Of a stretch of DNA of 64,000 nucleotides, positions 33,561-41,388 are shown piece by piece. Positions within the stretch are counted from its first letter, which is position 1. The number at the start of each line of letters is the position of its first letter. Under the pieces are notes generated by a model, which was given only the letters and a program-made list of their open reading frames with translations, did not search any database and had not been told where the DNA came from. A program made the position numbers and the translations under genes. Source of the DNA: JACRCT01 sp036504155 (GTDB taxonomy: Bacteria > Myxococcota > Myxococcia > Myxococcales > UBA5297); assembly GCA_036504155.1 (NCBI GenBank), contig DASXVQ010000043.1, forward strand, positions 1 through 64,000, in the 5' to 3' direction.

Positions 33561-36131
33561 TCAATCGGTGGGGCCCTTCAGATCCCCGGGGCTGCCGCCG
33601 GTCCAGGTGACGGTCTTCCCGCCGGCGGAGACCGACTTGCCGGCCGCGCCGGGCGCCCCGTCGCAGGCGTTGGGGGCCTTGGGGTTCTGGCCGCACAGCT
33701 TGGTCCCGGCGCCGGGCTCGCCCCAGGCGCCGCCGTCGTGGCCGGGGTTGCTCCACAGGGTCAGGTCGCCGCCGGTCTCGCCGCTGCCGCCCTTGCCGGG
33801 GTCGTAGAAGCCGCCCTTGGTCGCCGGCAGGCCGCCGTTGGCCGAGGACGGGCTGGTCCCGGCGTTGACGTAGACGCTCCCGCCGGCCGGCCCGCCGACC
33901 TGGCCCCGGCCGCCGCCGCCTCCGCCGCCCGCCTCCGCCTTGCTGGCGTTGTCGAGCCCGCCGGCGCCGCCGCCCCCGCCACCGCCGCCGCCCCAGATCT
34001 TGCCGCCGGAGTTGTCGACGGTCAGCGCGAGGTCGGTCAGCAGCGCCGTGCCGCCCGCCTGGCCGTCCGCGCCGTTGGCGGCGCCCGAGCCGCCCATGCC
34101 GCCCGCGCCGCCGGCGCCCACGAGGTAGCCGGCGTTGACGACGCTGATCGTGGTGCCCGCCGGGAAGCCGACGATCTTCACCGCCGGCAGGTCCGCGGAG
34201 GCGGAGCCCACCGTCATTCCCTGGACGACCGTGAGCTTGACCGGCATCCCCGGCTGGAAGCCCACCGCCAGCGCCTCGGCGTAGGCGTCGTAGTTGGAGA
34301 GCGGCCGGTCGATGACCAGCTCCGGTCCGGCCAGGCACCTGTAGCCCAGGCAGTGCGGGGCGGCGGCGTTGGTGCAGTCGGCGTTCTCGTGGCAGTTGCC
34401 GGGGACGCACTGGCCTCCGGCGCAGATCGTGCCGGCCGTCTCGTTGGCGCAGGTCTGGTCGTCGGTCTTGTCGACGCAGGGCTGGCACTTGTTGTCGGAG
34501 CAGATGCCGCCGCCCTTGTCGGCGCAGTCGCCGTTGTTGTGGCAGTCGCCGTCGATGCACTTCTTGTCCTTGCAGATCTTGCCGGCCCCGCACAGGCCGT
34601 CGTCGAGGAAGTCCTCGCACTCCTTGCACGTGTAGTTCTTGCAGACCTTGCCGCCCGCCTGGCAGTCGGACAGGTCGTGGCAGTCGCCGGTCAGGCAGCG
34701 CTTCTTGGCGCAGATCTGCCCGGAGCCGCAGAGGGCGTCCTCGGTGCGGTCGACGCAGGCGCTGCAGGTGCCCGACTTGCACACCGTGCCCAGGGTGCAG
34801 GGGGCGGGGCCGCTGCCGGTGCAGGAGTTGGCGGCGCAGGTCTTGGCCACGCAGATCTTGCCGTTGCCGCCGCACAGGTCGTCGTCGAGGGCGTCGATGC
34901 AGGCCACGCACCAGTTGACCTTGCAGACCTGGCCGCCGGTGGTGCAGTTGGCCAGCGTGTGGCAGTTGCCGTTGGTGCACTGGCCGCCCAGGCAGATCTT
35001 GCCGGTGCCGCAGAGCGCGTCGTCGGCGACCTCGGTGCAGGGCTGGCAGACGTTGCCCTTGCAGGCCAGCCCGTCGGCGCAGTCGGAGCTGGTGCGGCAG
35101 TTGCCGGTGATGCACAGGCTGTCGACGCAGAGCTTGCCGGCCCCGCAGGATGCGTCGTCGACCTGGTCCAGGCAGACCCCGCACTTGCCCGACTTGCAGG
35201 TGGTGCCGCCGGGGCACTCGGTGGAGGTCGTGCAGCTCTTGTACTCGCAGACGCCGGCCTTGCAGACCGCGCCGGGACCGCACAGCGCGTCGTCGCTGCC
35301 GTCGACGCAGGCGACGCACTTCTGGCCCTTGCAGACCTTGCCGCCCGAGCAGTCGCCCACCGAGTGGCACTCGCCGGAGGTGCACTGGCCGTTGAGGCAG
35401 ATCTTGCCCGTGTAGCAGTAGACGTCGTCGAGGCGGTCCTGGCAGACGGCGCAGTGGTTCTCCTTGCAGATCTGCCCCTGCGAGCAGTCGTAGTTGGTGT
35501 GGCAGTTGCCCTCGACGCAGGCCTTGTTGATGCAGACCTTGCCGGCGCCGCACAGCCCGTCGTCGGCCTTGCCGGTGCACTGGGCGCAGGCGTTGGCCTT
35601 GCAGACCTGGCCGCCGGTGCAGCCGTCGGCGTCGTGGCAGGTGCCGGCGACGCAGGCGCCGGCGACGCAGATCTTGCCGGTGCCGCACAGCGCGTCGTCG
35701 GCGCCGTCCACGCAGGCCTGGCAGGCGGAGGCCTTGCAGATCTTGCCGTCGGCGCAGGTGGACGAGTCGGCGCAGCCGGAGGCGCACTTGCCGGCCTTGC
35801 AGACCTCGCCGGCGTTGGCGCAGGTCACGCCCACGCAGGCCGCCTCGACGCACTTGCTGGAGACGCAGACCTCGCCGGTGGCACAGGTCGTCGAGCCGCA
35901 GGCGGCCGGGTAGCAGTCGCCCTTGGCGCAGTGGTTGCCGGCGCCGCAGGCGTTGCCGCAGGTGCCGCAGTTGGAGTCGTCGCCGAGCGAGACGCACTGG
36001 CCGGAGCACAGCGTGCCCGCGTCGCAGCTCGTGCCGGAGTTCGCGGGAGGCGGGCAGCCGGTGAGGCAGGCCAGCGACGCGGCCAGCAGGGCGGCGAGCC
36101 CCGCGTGGGTGGAGATGGGCTTGGCGTGCAT
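33561..36131 (-). CDS. Cys-rich lipoprotein with ten tandem repeats and a Gly-rich C-terminal domain
   Basis: An 856-residue predicted lipoprotein (lipobox LTGC, Cys26). After a Cys-rich entry segment, ten consecutive ~45-residue repeats run from about 140 to 590. Each follows D-D-x2-C-G-x-G-K-I-C-x5-C-x3-(G)-x-C-H-x4-D-C-x4-x-(V)C-K-x3-C-x2-C, giving roughly eight cysteines per unit, probably disulfide-paired and metal- or ligand-stabilised. Then a ~70-residue beta segment (LVIDRPLSNYDAYAEALAVG) and a Gly-rich domain (~665-800) with runs such as GGGGGGGGGAGG and GGGGGGGRGQVGG, ending in a beta-rich tail. This is a surface protein; adhesion or structural role is inferred only from architecture. 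The kinase gene lies 108 bases downstream on the same strand. Confidence 0.85.
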   Translation of the reverse strand: MHAKPISTHAGLAALLAASLACLTGCPPPANSGTSCDAGTLCSGQCVSLGDDSNCGTCGNACGAGNHCAKGDCYPAACGSTTCATGEVCVSSKCVEAACVGVTCANAGEVCKAGKCASGCADSSTCADGKICKASACQACVDGADDALCGTGKICVAGACVAGTCHDADGCTGGQVCKANACAQCTGKADDGLCGAGKVCINKACVEGNCHTNYDCSQGQICKENHCAVCQDRLDDVYCYTGKICLNGQCTSGECHSVGDCSGGKVCKGQKCVACVDGSDDALCGPGAVCKAGVCEYKSCTTSTECPGGTTCKSGKCGVCLDQVDDASCGAGKLCVDSLCITGNCRTSSDCADGLACKGNVCQPCTEVADDALCGTGKICLGGQCTNGNCHTLANCTTGGQVCKVNWCVACIDALDDDLCGGNGKICVAKTCAANSCTGSGPAPCTLGTVCKSGTCSACVDRTEDALCGSGQICAKKRCLTGDCHDLSDCQAGGKVCKNYTCKECEDFLDDGLCGAGKICKDKKCIDGDCHNNGDCADKGGGICSDNKCQPCVDKTDDQTCANETAGTICAGGQCVPGNCHENADCTNAAAPHCLGYRCLAGPELVIDRPLSNYDAYAEALAVGFQPGMPVKLTVVQGMTVGSASADLPAVKIVGFPAGTTISVVNAGYLVGAGGAGGMGGSGAANGADGQAGGTALLTDLALTVDNSGGKIWGGGGGGGGGAGGLDNASKAEAGGGGGGGRGQVGGPAGGSVYVNAGTSPSSANGGLPATKGGFYDPGKGGSGETGGDLTLWSNPGHDGGAWGEPGAGTKLCGQNPKAPNACDGAPGAAGKSVSAGGKTVTWTGGSPGDLKGPTD

Positions 36132-36239
36132 CGGGGCGGGCCTCCTCGGGGTGCCGGCGGAAGGGCCGATTCTCGCGGGAGGGAGCGCGTGCTGGCAAGG
36201 CGCCTAGAATGCCTGGAGATTCCAGCCACGGAGGCCCCC

Positions 36240-36632
36240 ATGCGCAGCGCCACGGTTGCAGCCCTCTTCTTCGCCCTGGCGGTGCCCGGTTTGGCGCGCG
36301 CCCAGTCGGACCAGACCGGCGAGCTCTTCAGGACCAGCCACGGCCTCAGCGAGATCGTCCGCGTCAACGCCCAGGGCTGCGCCGCGACGGCCAAGGAGGT
36401 GAAGGCCTACCGCACGCGCAAGCTGGACGGCTTCAACAAGCAGAAGGCCGCGACCAAGGCCTGGCTGGGCAAGCTCGACCAGAACGGGCAGAAGGCCTAC
36501 CTGGAGCGCAACAAGCAGCAGATCATGCGCAACGCGACCGAGTCGGCCGAGGCGCTCAACCGCTTCTCGAACGGCTGCAAGAAGGAGGCGCCCGCGGTCC
36601 GCGCCGTCATGACGGAGTTCAACTTCCAGTAG
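36240..36632 (+). CDS. Small periplasmic hypothetical protein
   Basis: A 130-residue protein with a clear signal peptide (TVAALFFALAVPGLARAQSD). The mature part is helical and basic (AYRTRKLDGFNKQKAATKAW, then KAYLERNKQQIMRNATESAE) with two cysteines that could pair. No family recognised. The ATG follows GGAGG at eight bases. A TAGAAT hexamer about 30 bases upstream (36208) could be its -10 element. Its last 14 bases overlap the 3' end of the convergent metallo-hydrolase gene. Confidence 0.75.
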   Translation: MRSATVAALFFALAVPGLARAQSDQTGELFRTSHGLSEIVRVNAQGCAATAKEVKAYRTRKLDGFNKQKAATKAWLGKLDQNGQKAYLERNKQQIMRNATESAEALNRFSNGCKKEAPAVRAVMTEFNFQ

Positions 36633-37794
36633 GTGCGGTCCACCAGCGCGTCGGCGCGGCGGAGATGGAAGACGGCGCCGCCGAGGGCCGGAAGGGCTCG
36701 CCGATGCGCGGCGCGACCACCGAGGTCCCGGTGGCCTTGGCCGCCTCCAGGAACTGGTCGATCGGCTCGTCCCAGGGGTGCAGCCCGAGGTTGAAGGTGC
36801 CCCAGTGGATGGGCATCAGCAGCCGGCCGTTCAGGTCGCGGTGCGCGGTCATGGCGTTCTTGGGGCCGAGGTGGATGAGCCCCCAGTTCTCGTGGAACGC
36901 GCCGATCTCCAGCATCGTGAGGTCGAACGGCCCGTAGCGCCTGCCGATGTCGGCCATGGCCGCGTCCAGCCCGCCGTCGCCGCCGAAGTACACGCGCTTG
37001 GCGGCGCCGGTGAGCACCCACGAGGCCCACTGCGTCTTGTTGCGGTCGAAGAGTCCGCGGCTGGAGAAGTGCCGCGAGGGGGCGCAGACGAGCTTGAGCT
37101 TGCCGCCGGCCGCCGAGTCCTCCTCCCACCAATCGTGCTCGTGGATGCGCGAGGGCTCGACGCCCCACCTCTCGAGGTGAGCCCCGACGCCGAGCGGCAC
37201 GAAGAAGGGCACGTTGGGCTGCGCCTTGGCCAGGGTCTGGATGGCGGCCTTGTCCAGGTGGTCGTAGTGGTCGTGCGAGACGGCGATGGCCGCCAGCTCC
37301 GGGACCTGGTCGATGGGCAGCGGCACCGGCTGGAAGCGCTTCGGCCCCGCCCAGCGCGAAGGCGAGCTGCGCTCGGCCCACATCGGGTCGAAGAGCACGC
37401 GCTGGCCCTCGATCTCCACCAGCACCGTGGAGTGGCCGAGCCAGGTGACCCGCAGGTCGTCCGCCGGCGGGGCGTCGAAGGTGGCGCGCGTGGCCGGGGT
37501 GGTCGGCAGCGGCGCGTCGGGGACGCGGCGGCCGCCGAGCGCGAGGAACTCGGCCAGGATCTTGACGCTCTTGCCCGGGACCATCACCGAGGTCTCGGAG
37601 AGGTTCTGGAAGACGCCGTCCCGGAAGTGGGGGGACTTGAGGATGCGCTCGAGACGCGCGCCGGAAGGGGATGCGCCCATGGTCGAAAGGTACTCGCTGG
37701 AGTGGATGAAGCCGAGCAGGCCAAGACCCAGGACGATCAGCAGGAGCCGGCTGAGCGCCTTCGACCCGCGGCGGAACCTGGAGGGATTGGCCAT
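36619..37794 (-). CDS. Metallo-beta-lactamase-fold hydrolase, NAPE-PLD/UlaG-like
   Basis: A 391-residue protein with an N-terminal membrane anchor or uncleaved signal (LSRLLLIVLGLGLLGFIHSS). The MBL domain shows TWLGHSTVLVEIEGQRVLFD (first strand with His and Asp), the metal motif SHDHYDHLD at ~174, a downstream His (APSRHFSSRG), the Asp-containing YFGGDGGLD, and a final His (PIHWGTFNL). The WAERSSPSRWAGPKRFQPVP region and FxxRNKTQWASW segment are typical of the N-acyl-phosphatidylethanolamine phospholipase D-like branch, which acts on phosphodiester or lactone bonds; the substrate is not known. I chose the ATG at 37794, followed by the anchor; the frame extends further upstream without support. 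The last codons overlap the neighbour's 3' end. Confidence 0.85.
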   Translation of the reverse strand: MANPSRFRRGSKALSRLLLIVLGLGLLGFIHSSEYLSTMGASPSGARLERILKSPHFRDGVFQNLSETSVMVPGKSVKILAEFLALGGRRVPDAPLPTTPATRATFDAPPADDLRVTWLGHSTVLVEIEGQRVLFDPMWAERSSPSRWAGPKRFQPVPLPIDQVPELAAIAVSHDHYDHLDKAAIQTLAKAQPNVPFFVPLGVGAHLERWGVEPSRIHEHDWWEEDSAAGGKLKLVCAPSRHFSSRGLFDRNKTQWASWVLTGAAKRVYFGGDGGLDAAMADIGRRYGPFDLTMLEIGAFHENWGLIHLGPKNAMTAHRDLNGRLLMPIHWGTFNLGLHPWDEPIDQFLEAAKATGTSVVAPRIGEPFRPSAAPSSISAAPTRWWTAPTGS

Positions 37795-37803
37795 GCGGCG
37801 ACA

Positions 37804-37809
37804 AGGATA
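37804..37809 (-). promoter_or_regulatory. -10 element (TATCCT) near an ATG start
   Basis: CGCTATCCT on the minus strand ends nine bases before the ATG at 37794. No Shine-Dalgarno sequence is present. A plus-strand TACAAT (37833-37838) nearby could serve the divergent gene. Confidence 0.4.
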
Positions 37810-37873
37810 GCGGCGGCCGCGCCGGCCTCCACTACAATCTCCAGCCACACCCTCCAGACCGAGGTCCCCGACC

Positions 37874-38401
37874 GTGGTGAAGATCGGCTTCTCGACCGCC
37901 AGGAACAACCCCGCCTCCTTCCTCATCCGGGAGATCTCCGGCTCGAAGGCGAGCCACGCCTGGCTGCTGCTGCGCGTGGAGCCCTTCGGACACGAATTCG
38001 TCTTCGAAGCCTCGGAGTGGGGCGTGCGCCTGATGCCCTGGGGAACCTTCCGCCGCCAGAACCGCATCGTCGCGGTCTTCGAGCCCCAGGTCCCGCTGGA
38101 CCCGGTGATGCCGAAGGCGGGCGAGCTGCTGGGCGCCTACTACGACTTCAAGGGGCTGGTGGGGATGGCCTTCGTCATCTTCGGCCGCTGGCTCAAGCGC
38201 AAGTGGCGCAACCCCTTCAACACCGCGAAGGCCATGTGGTGCTCGGAGCTCGTCGCCCACGTGCTCAAGTGGGCGGCCCACCCCGGAGTCGAGTCGCTCA
38301 TGCCCACGCGCACCAGCCCCCAGGACCTGCTCGATCTGCTGCGCGCGCTCAACGCCAAGGACATCACCGAGGAAGAGGTGCGCCGGAAGCTCGCAGCATG
38401 A
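37874..38401 (+). CDS. Permuted papain-fold (YiiX/NlpC-like) protein
   Basis: A 175-residue protein starting at a GTG. Motif order fits the circularly permuted NlpC/P60 (YiiX, YaeF) group: the catalytic His comes first, in GSKASHAWLLLRVE (~27), and the Cys later, in AKAMWCSELVAHVLKWA (~123). This group includes amidases and peptidases and is often found with lipid-linked substrates. The section GELLGAYYDFKGLVGMAFVI is hydrophobic but short for a membrane helix. A TACAAT hexamer lies 35 bases upstream. The stop overlaps the next start (ATGA), so the two genes are coupled. Confidence 0.78.
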   Translation: MVKIGFSTARNNPASFLIREISGSKASHAWLLLRVEPFGHEFVFEASEWGVRLMPWGTFRRQNRIVAVFEPQVPLDPVMPKAGELLGAYYDFKGLVGMAFVIFGRWLKRKWRNPFNTAKAMWCSELVAHVLKWAAHPGVESLMPTRTSPQDLLDLLRALNAKDITEEEVRRKLAA

Positions 38402-38727
38402 AGACCCCGACCGCCGAGCGGCTGACCGCTGCGGGCCTGGCTCGAGTCAGCCACGCGGAGCTGCGCCGCGAGGCCCAGGCGGCGCTCGAGCGCGGCGAGG
38501 AGGTGCGGCTGCTCGAAGGCCGGTCAGAGGGGCAGCCCGTGCAGACCGTCGTCCTCGGCAGGCAGGGCAAGGCCGGGCAGTCGCTGGGCCAGACCGCGCT
38601 CTGGGGCGACTGGCTGGACGGCCGGCTGCACACGGCGGACGGCGGCCACATGCTCGACCGCGACGGGCGGTGCACCTGCCAGGCGTGCGATCTGGCTGCC
38701 GGCTACTTCGGCGACGACGACGAGTAG
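38398..38727 (+). CDS. Small hypothetical protein with a C-terminal CxCxxC motif
   Basis: A 109-residue cytoplasmic protein of unknown function, translationally coupled to the permuted papain-fold gene by a four-base overlap. The N-terminal half is helical (LARVSHAELRREAQAALERG); the C-terminal half has short strands and ends HMLDRDGRCTCQACDLAAGY followed by an acidic DDDE tail. The CxCxxC cluster with the nearby His could hold one zinc. The coupling suggests that the two proteins work together. Confidence 0.72.
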   Translation: MKTPTAERLTAAGLARVSHAELRREAQAALERGEEVRLLEGRSEGQPVQTVVLGRQGKAGQSLGQTALWGDWLDGRLHTADGGHMLDRDGRCTCQACDLAAGYFGDDDE

Positions 38728-38785
38728 AGCCCGGCGGCGATCTTCTTGCCTCGACCCATCGCTGGAGCGCCGCGCCCGTCTGGAC

Positions 38786-41323
38786 TCACTGAACCCGTCG
38801 AGGCGCCCGGTTCCGCCGCCGCCGCGAGCCGGCCAGGAGTGCCAGGATCCAGGCGATTCCCCGCGATTGCGGCGCGCTCGACGCGGTGCACCCGCAGCCG
38901 CTGCAAGTCCTCGGGCCGGGCTCGCAGGCTCCCGCCCGGCAGACGTCGCCGGTCGTGCAGGTATCCCCGTCGTCGCAGGAAGTGCCATCCGCCAGATCGG
39001 CCGCGACGCACTCGCCGGTGGGCGAGTCGCACGTCGCGCTCTTGCACGGCCCGGCCAGCGAGGAGCAGTCCTTCGGAGTTCCGGCGCATCGACCAATCTG
39101 GCAGGCATCCGCGGTGGTGCAGGCATCGCCGTCGTCGCAGGCGCCGCTGGTCGCGCTCCACTCGGCAGGGTGGCTGGCGTCGCACTTCTGGCAGGGGTTG
39201 GCGGGATTGACCTCGGCGTCGCCGTAGCAGGCGAGCCCGAGCAGGCAGGCCTTCGAGTCCGTGACCGCCGGCAGGCAGGACTTGGAGGCCTCGTCGCAAG
39301 TGAGCGTGCCGCAGTCCAGGGACTGCCAGCAGCGGGGCGCGCCCCATTCGCATTGGCCGGTCTTGCAGGTCTCCAGTCCGTTGCACCAGGCCGTGTCCGC
39401 GCAGGCGCCGCACGAGCCTCCGCAGCCGTCGGGGCCGCAGGCGCGCCCGCCGCAGCTCGGGGTGCACTCGACGCAGGTGCGCTCGGCGCCGCAGCGCTCG
39501 ATCCCGGCGCACGTGCCGCAGCTTCCGCCGCAGCCGTCGTCGCCGCAGCCCTCGCTGGCGGGGCACGACGGCGTGCACCCCTCGGCCACGAGGAAGAGCG
39601 CCGCCGCGAGGTAGTGGCCGAGCCCGCTGCCCGAAGCATCGGAGAGGAGCAGCCGCCACTGGCCGTCGATGGGGCTGCCCGCCAGCGAAGCGAAGGCGCC
39701 GGGAAGGTAGTCCTTGCCGAGCACTGCGTTGAAGTGCGGGCCGACGGCCGGGAGCGTCAGGGCCACCTGCTTGCCGCCCGGCGCGATCACGGTCGCCTGG
39801 ACGGTCCCCGGGGTCTCGTGGGCGAGCTTCAAGTGGAGGTAGGCGCCGGCGACCTTTCCCCCGCGCCCCGCGAACGAGATCCGGCGCTCGAAGGTCGCCG
39901 GAGCCTTGGGGATGGTCGCCTCGCTCGCCTCGCGGTCGAAGGCCGGGAACAAGGCGCCCACCGTCCAGCGCGGTCCGTCGGCCAGGGAGAGCTGGTGGAA
40001 GACACGCCCGTCGTGGGGCCGGGAGACGGCGTCCATGATCAGCTGCTCGCGGGCCCAGGCCGGGGACTTCCTGGCGCCCAGCTCGGCCATCCAGCGCGAC
40101 TGCTGGAGCGCGATGGCGCCGGCGACGTGCGGGGCGGCCATCGAGGTGCCGGACTTGGTGGCGCCCGCCGCATCGACGTGCATGCCGGGCGCGACGAGGT
40201 CGACCGCGCCGTTCAGGTTGCTCAGGCAGGCGAGGTCGCCCGGCTTCGGGGCGCCCGGCTCGCAGCTCGCCACCGAGGCCAGGTCGGTGTCGTACTGGGC
40301 GCCCACGGACACGGCGAGGCTCGCGCAGGCCGGTTCGTTGACCCAGTCGGCGGTGGCGTCGTTGCCGGAGGCCGTGACCAGCGCGACGCCCTGCTTCCAC
40401 AGCTCGCGGATGGCCGGGAACGCCACCGACTCGTTGCAGGGCGCGGCGTCCGAGTGCTCCCAGCCGACCGAGAGGTTCACCGCGACGATGTGCTGCTCGG
40501 CGGCGTGCTCCGCCACCCAGTCCAGGGCGGCGAGGACGTCGTAGGCCGGCGAGCCGTAGCTGCCGTCGGGGCTGAGGCTGAAGACGTTCAGGCCGATGAG
40601 CTTCGCCTCCGGCGCCACGCCGTGGACGATGGCCGCCACGTGCGTCCCGTGGTTCTTGGCCTCGGCGATCGTCCGCGGGTCGTTCTCCGCCTCGTCGTCG
40701 GGCGCCGCCGGCCAGAGGTTGAAGTTCTTCCAGGCGACCAGCGCGCAGCCCGGCGTGGCATCGGCCCAGGAATCGGTCGGGCAGGTCCCGAACTCGCCGG
40801 TCCAGTAGCGGACCGCGAGGTCCGCCACCGCGACGGTCGTCCCGGCGCCCTTGAAGCCGCGCTGCTGGAAGTCGGTGGCCTTGGAGAAGGGCAGGGTGCT
40901 GCTGAGCAGCGGCCGGCCCACCGGCGAAGACCACAGGTGCTCGACGCCCTCCAGCGCTTCCAGGGCCTTCAGCTGCTCGGGCGTGGCCTCGAGCGCCAGC
41001 ATCGGCAGGCGGGCGTAGGCGCGTACGAGGCGGGGCGCGCCCGCCGGGTGACCGCGAAGCGCAGCCATCACCCGGACCTGCGCGGCGGCGTGGGGGGCCA
41101 GCGAGGCGAGCGGGAAGGGGTCGGGCAGCGAGAACAGCTGGTCGCTGGTCGAGCCGGGAAGGGCCCGGTCGCGCTCAGGGGAGGCGAGGCCGAGGATGAC
41201 GATCTGCCTGGTCCCGGCGGCCAAACCCGTGCGCAGCGCCGGGTCGACCTTCGCGCCCCGCGCCGGCGCTGCGGCCAGGAGCAGGGAAACGGCGAGGGGG
41301 AAGAAAGCGCGGCTGCAGAGCAT
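38786..41323 (-). CDS. Secreted subtilisin-like (S8) peptidase with P-domain and MYXO-CTERM-like tail
   Basis: An 845-residue protein with a signal peptide (FFPLAVSLLLAAAPARGAKV), a propeptide-like region to ~140 and an S8 catalytic domain: Asp in TTVAVADLAVRYW (~162; DLA instead of the usual D-T/S-G), His in NHGTHVAAIVHGVAP (~228), oxyanion Asn in VTASGNDA and Ser in SGTSMAAPHVAGAIAL (~394). Residues ~495-620 form a proprotein-convertase P-domain (SFAGRGGKVAGAYLHLKLAH to GQWRLLLSDASG). A Cys-rich region with tandem CG.DGCGGSCG.C units follows. The C-terminus (CSGCGCTASSAPQSRGIAWI, then LALLAGSRRRRNR) is Cys-rich, then hydrophobic, then Arg-rich, as in MYXO-CTERM sorting signals. Predicted surface-anchored or processed protease. 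Confidence 0.9.
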   Translation of the reverse strand: MLCSRAFFPLAVSLLLAAAPARGAKVDPALRTGLAAGTRQIVILGLASPERDRALPGSTSDQLFSLPDPFPLASLAPHAAAQVRVMAALRGHPAGAPRLVRAYARLPMLALEATPEQLKALEALEGVEHLWSSPVGRPLLSSTLPFSKATDFQQRGFKGAGTTVAVADLAVRYWTGEFGTCPTDSWADATPGCALVAWKNFNLWPAAPDDEAENDPRTIAEAKNHGTHVAAIVHGVAPEAKLIGLNVFSLSPDGSYGSPAYDVLAALDWVAEHAAEQHIVAVNLSVGWEHSDAAPCNESVAFPAIRELWKQGVALVTASGNDATADWVNEPACASLAVSVGAQYDTDLASVASCEPGAPKPGDLACLSNLNGAVDLVAPGMHVDAAGATKSGTSMAAPHVAGAIALQQSRWMAELGARKSPAWAREQLIMDAVSRPHDGRVFHQLSLADGPRWTVGALFPAFDREASEATIPKAPATFERRISFAGRGGKVAGAYLHLKLAHETPGTVQATVIAPGGKQVALTLPAVGPHFNAVLGKDYLPGAFASLAGSPIDGQWRLLLSDASGSGLGHYLAAALFLVAEGCTPSCPASEGCGDDGCGGSCGTCAGIERCGAERTCVECTPSCGGRACGPDGCGGSCGACADTAWCNGLETCKTGQCEWGAPRCWQSLDCGTLTCDEASKSCLPAVTDSKACLLGLACYGDAEVNPANPCQKCDASHPAEWSATSGACDDGDACTTADACQIGRCAGTPKDCSSLAGPCKSATCDSPTGECVAADLADGTSCDDGDTCTTGDVCRAGACEPGPRTCSGCGCTASSAPQSRGIAWILALLAGSRRRRNRAPRRVQ

Positions 41324-41328
41324 GCGGC

Positions 41329-41334
41329 ATCTTA
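41329..41334 (-). promoter_or_regulatory. -10 element (TAAGAT) placed for a leaderless start
   Basis: CCTAAGAT on the minus strand ends five bases before the ATG at 41323. No Shine-Dalgarno sequence intervenes. It follows the TANNNT pattern but lacks the CTAG core of the other examples. Confidence 0.4.
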
Positions 41335-41388
41335 GGTCCGGCCCGCGTTAACATGCGCCCGCTTCGATCCCGACAAGGAGCCCTCACG

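Noticed and set aside
33561..36131. Possible CRISPR array because of regular ~140-base periodicity
   Set aside because: The repeats are protein-coding, imperfect and in frame, with no conserved direct repeat and unique spacers.
30966..36632. A 1888-codon plus-strand open frame opposite the kinase and Cys-rich lipoprotein
   Set aside because: Low-complexity Gly/Ala/Val/Arg translation from the antisense of repeat-rich genes. Only the last 131 codons, from the ATG at 36240, look like a real gene.
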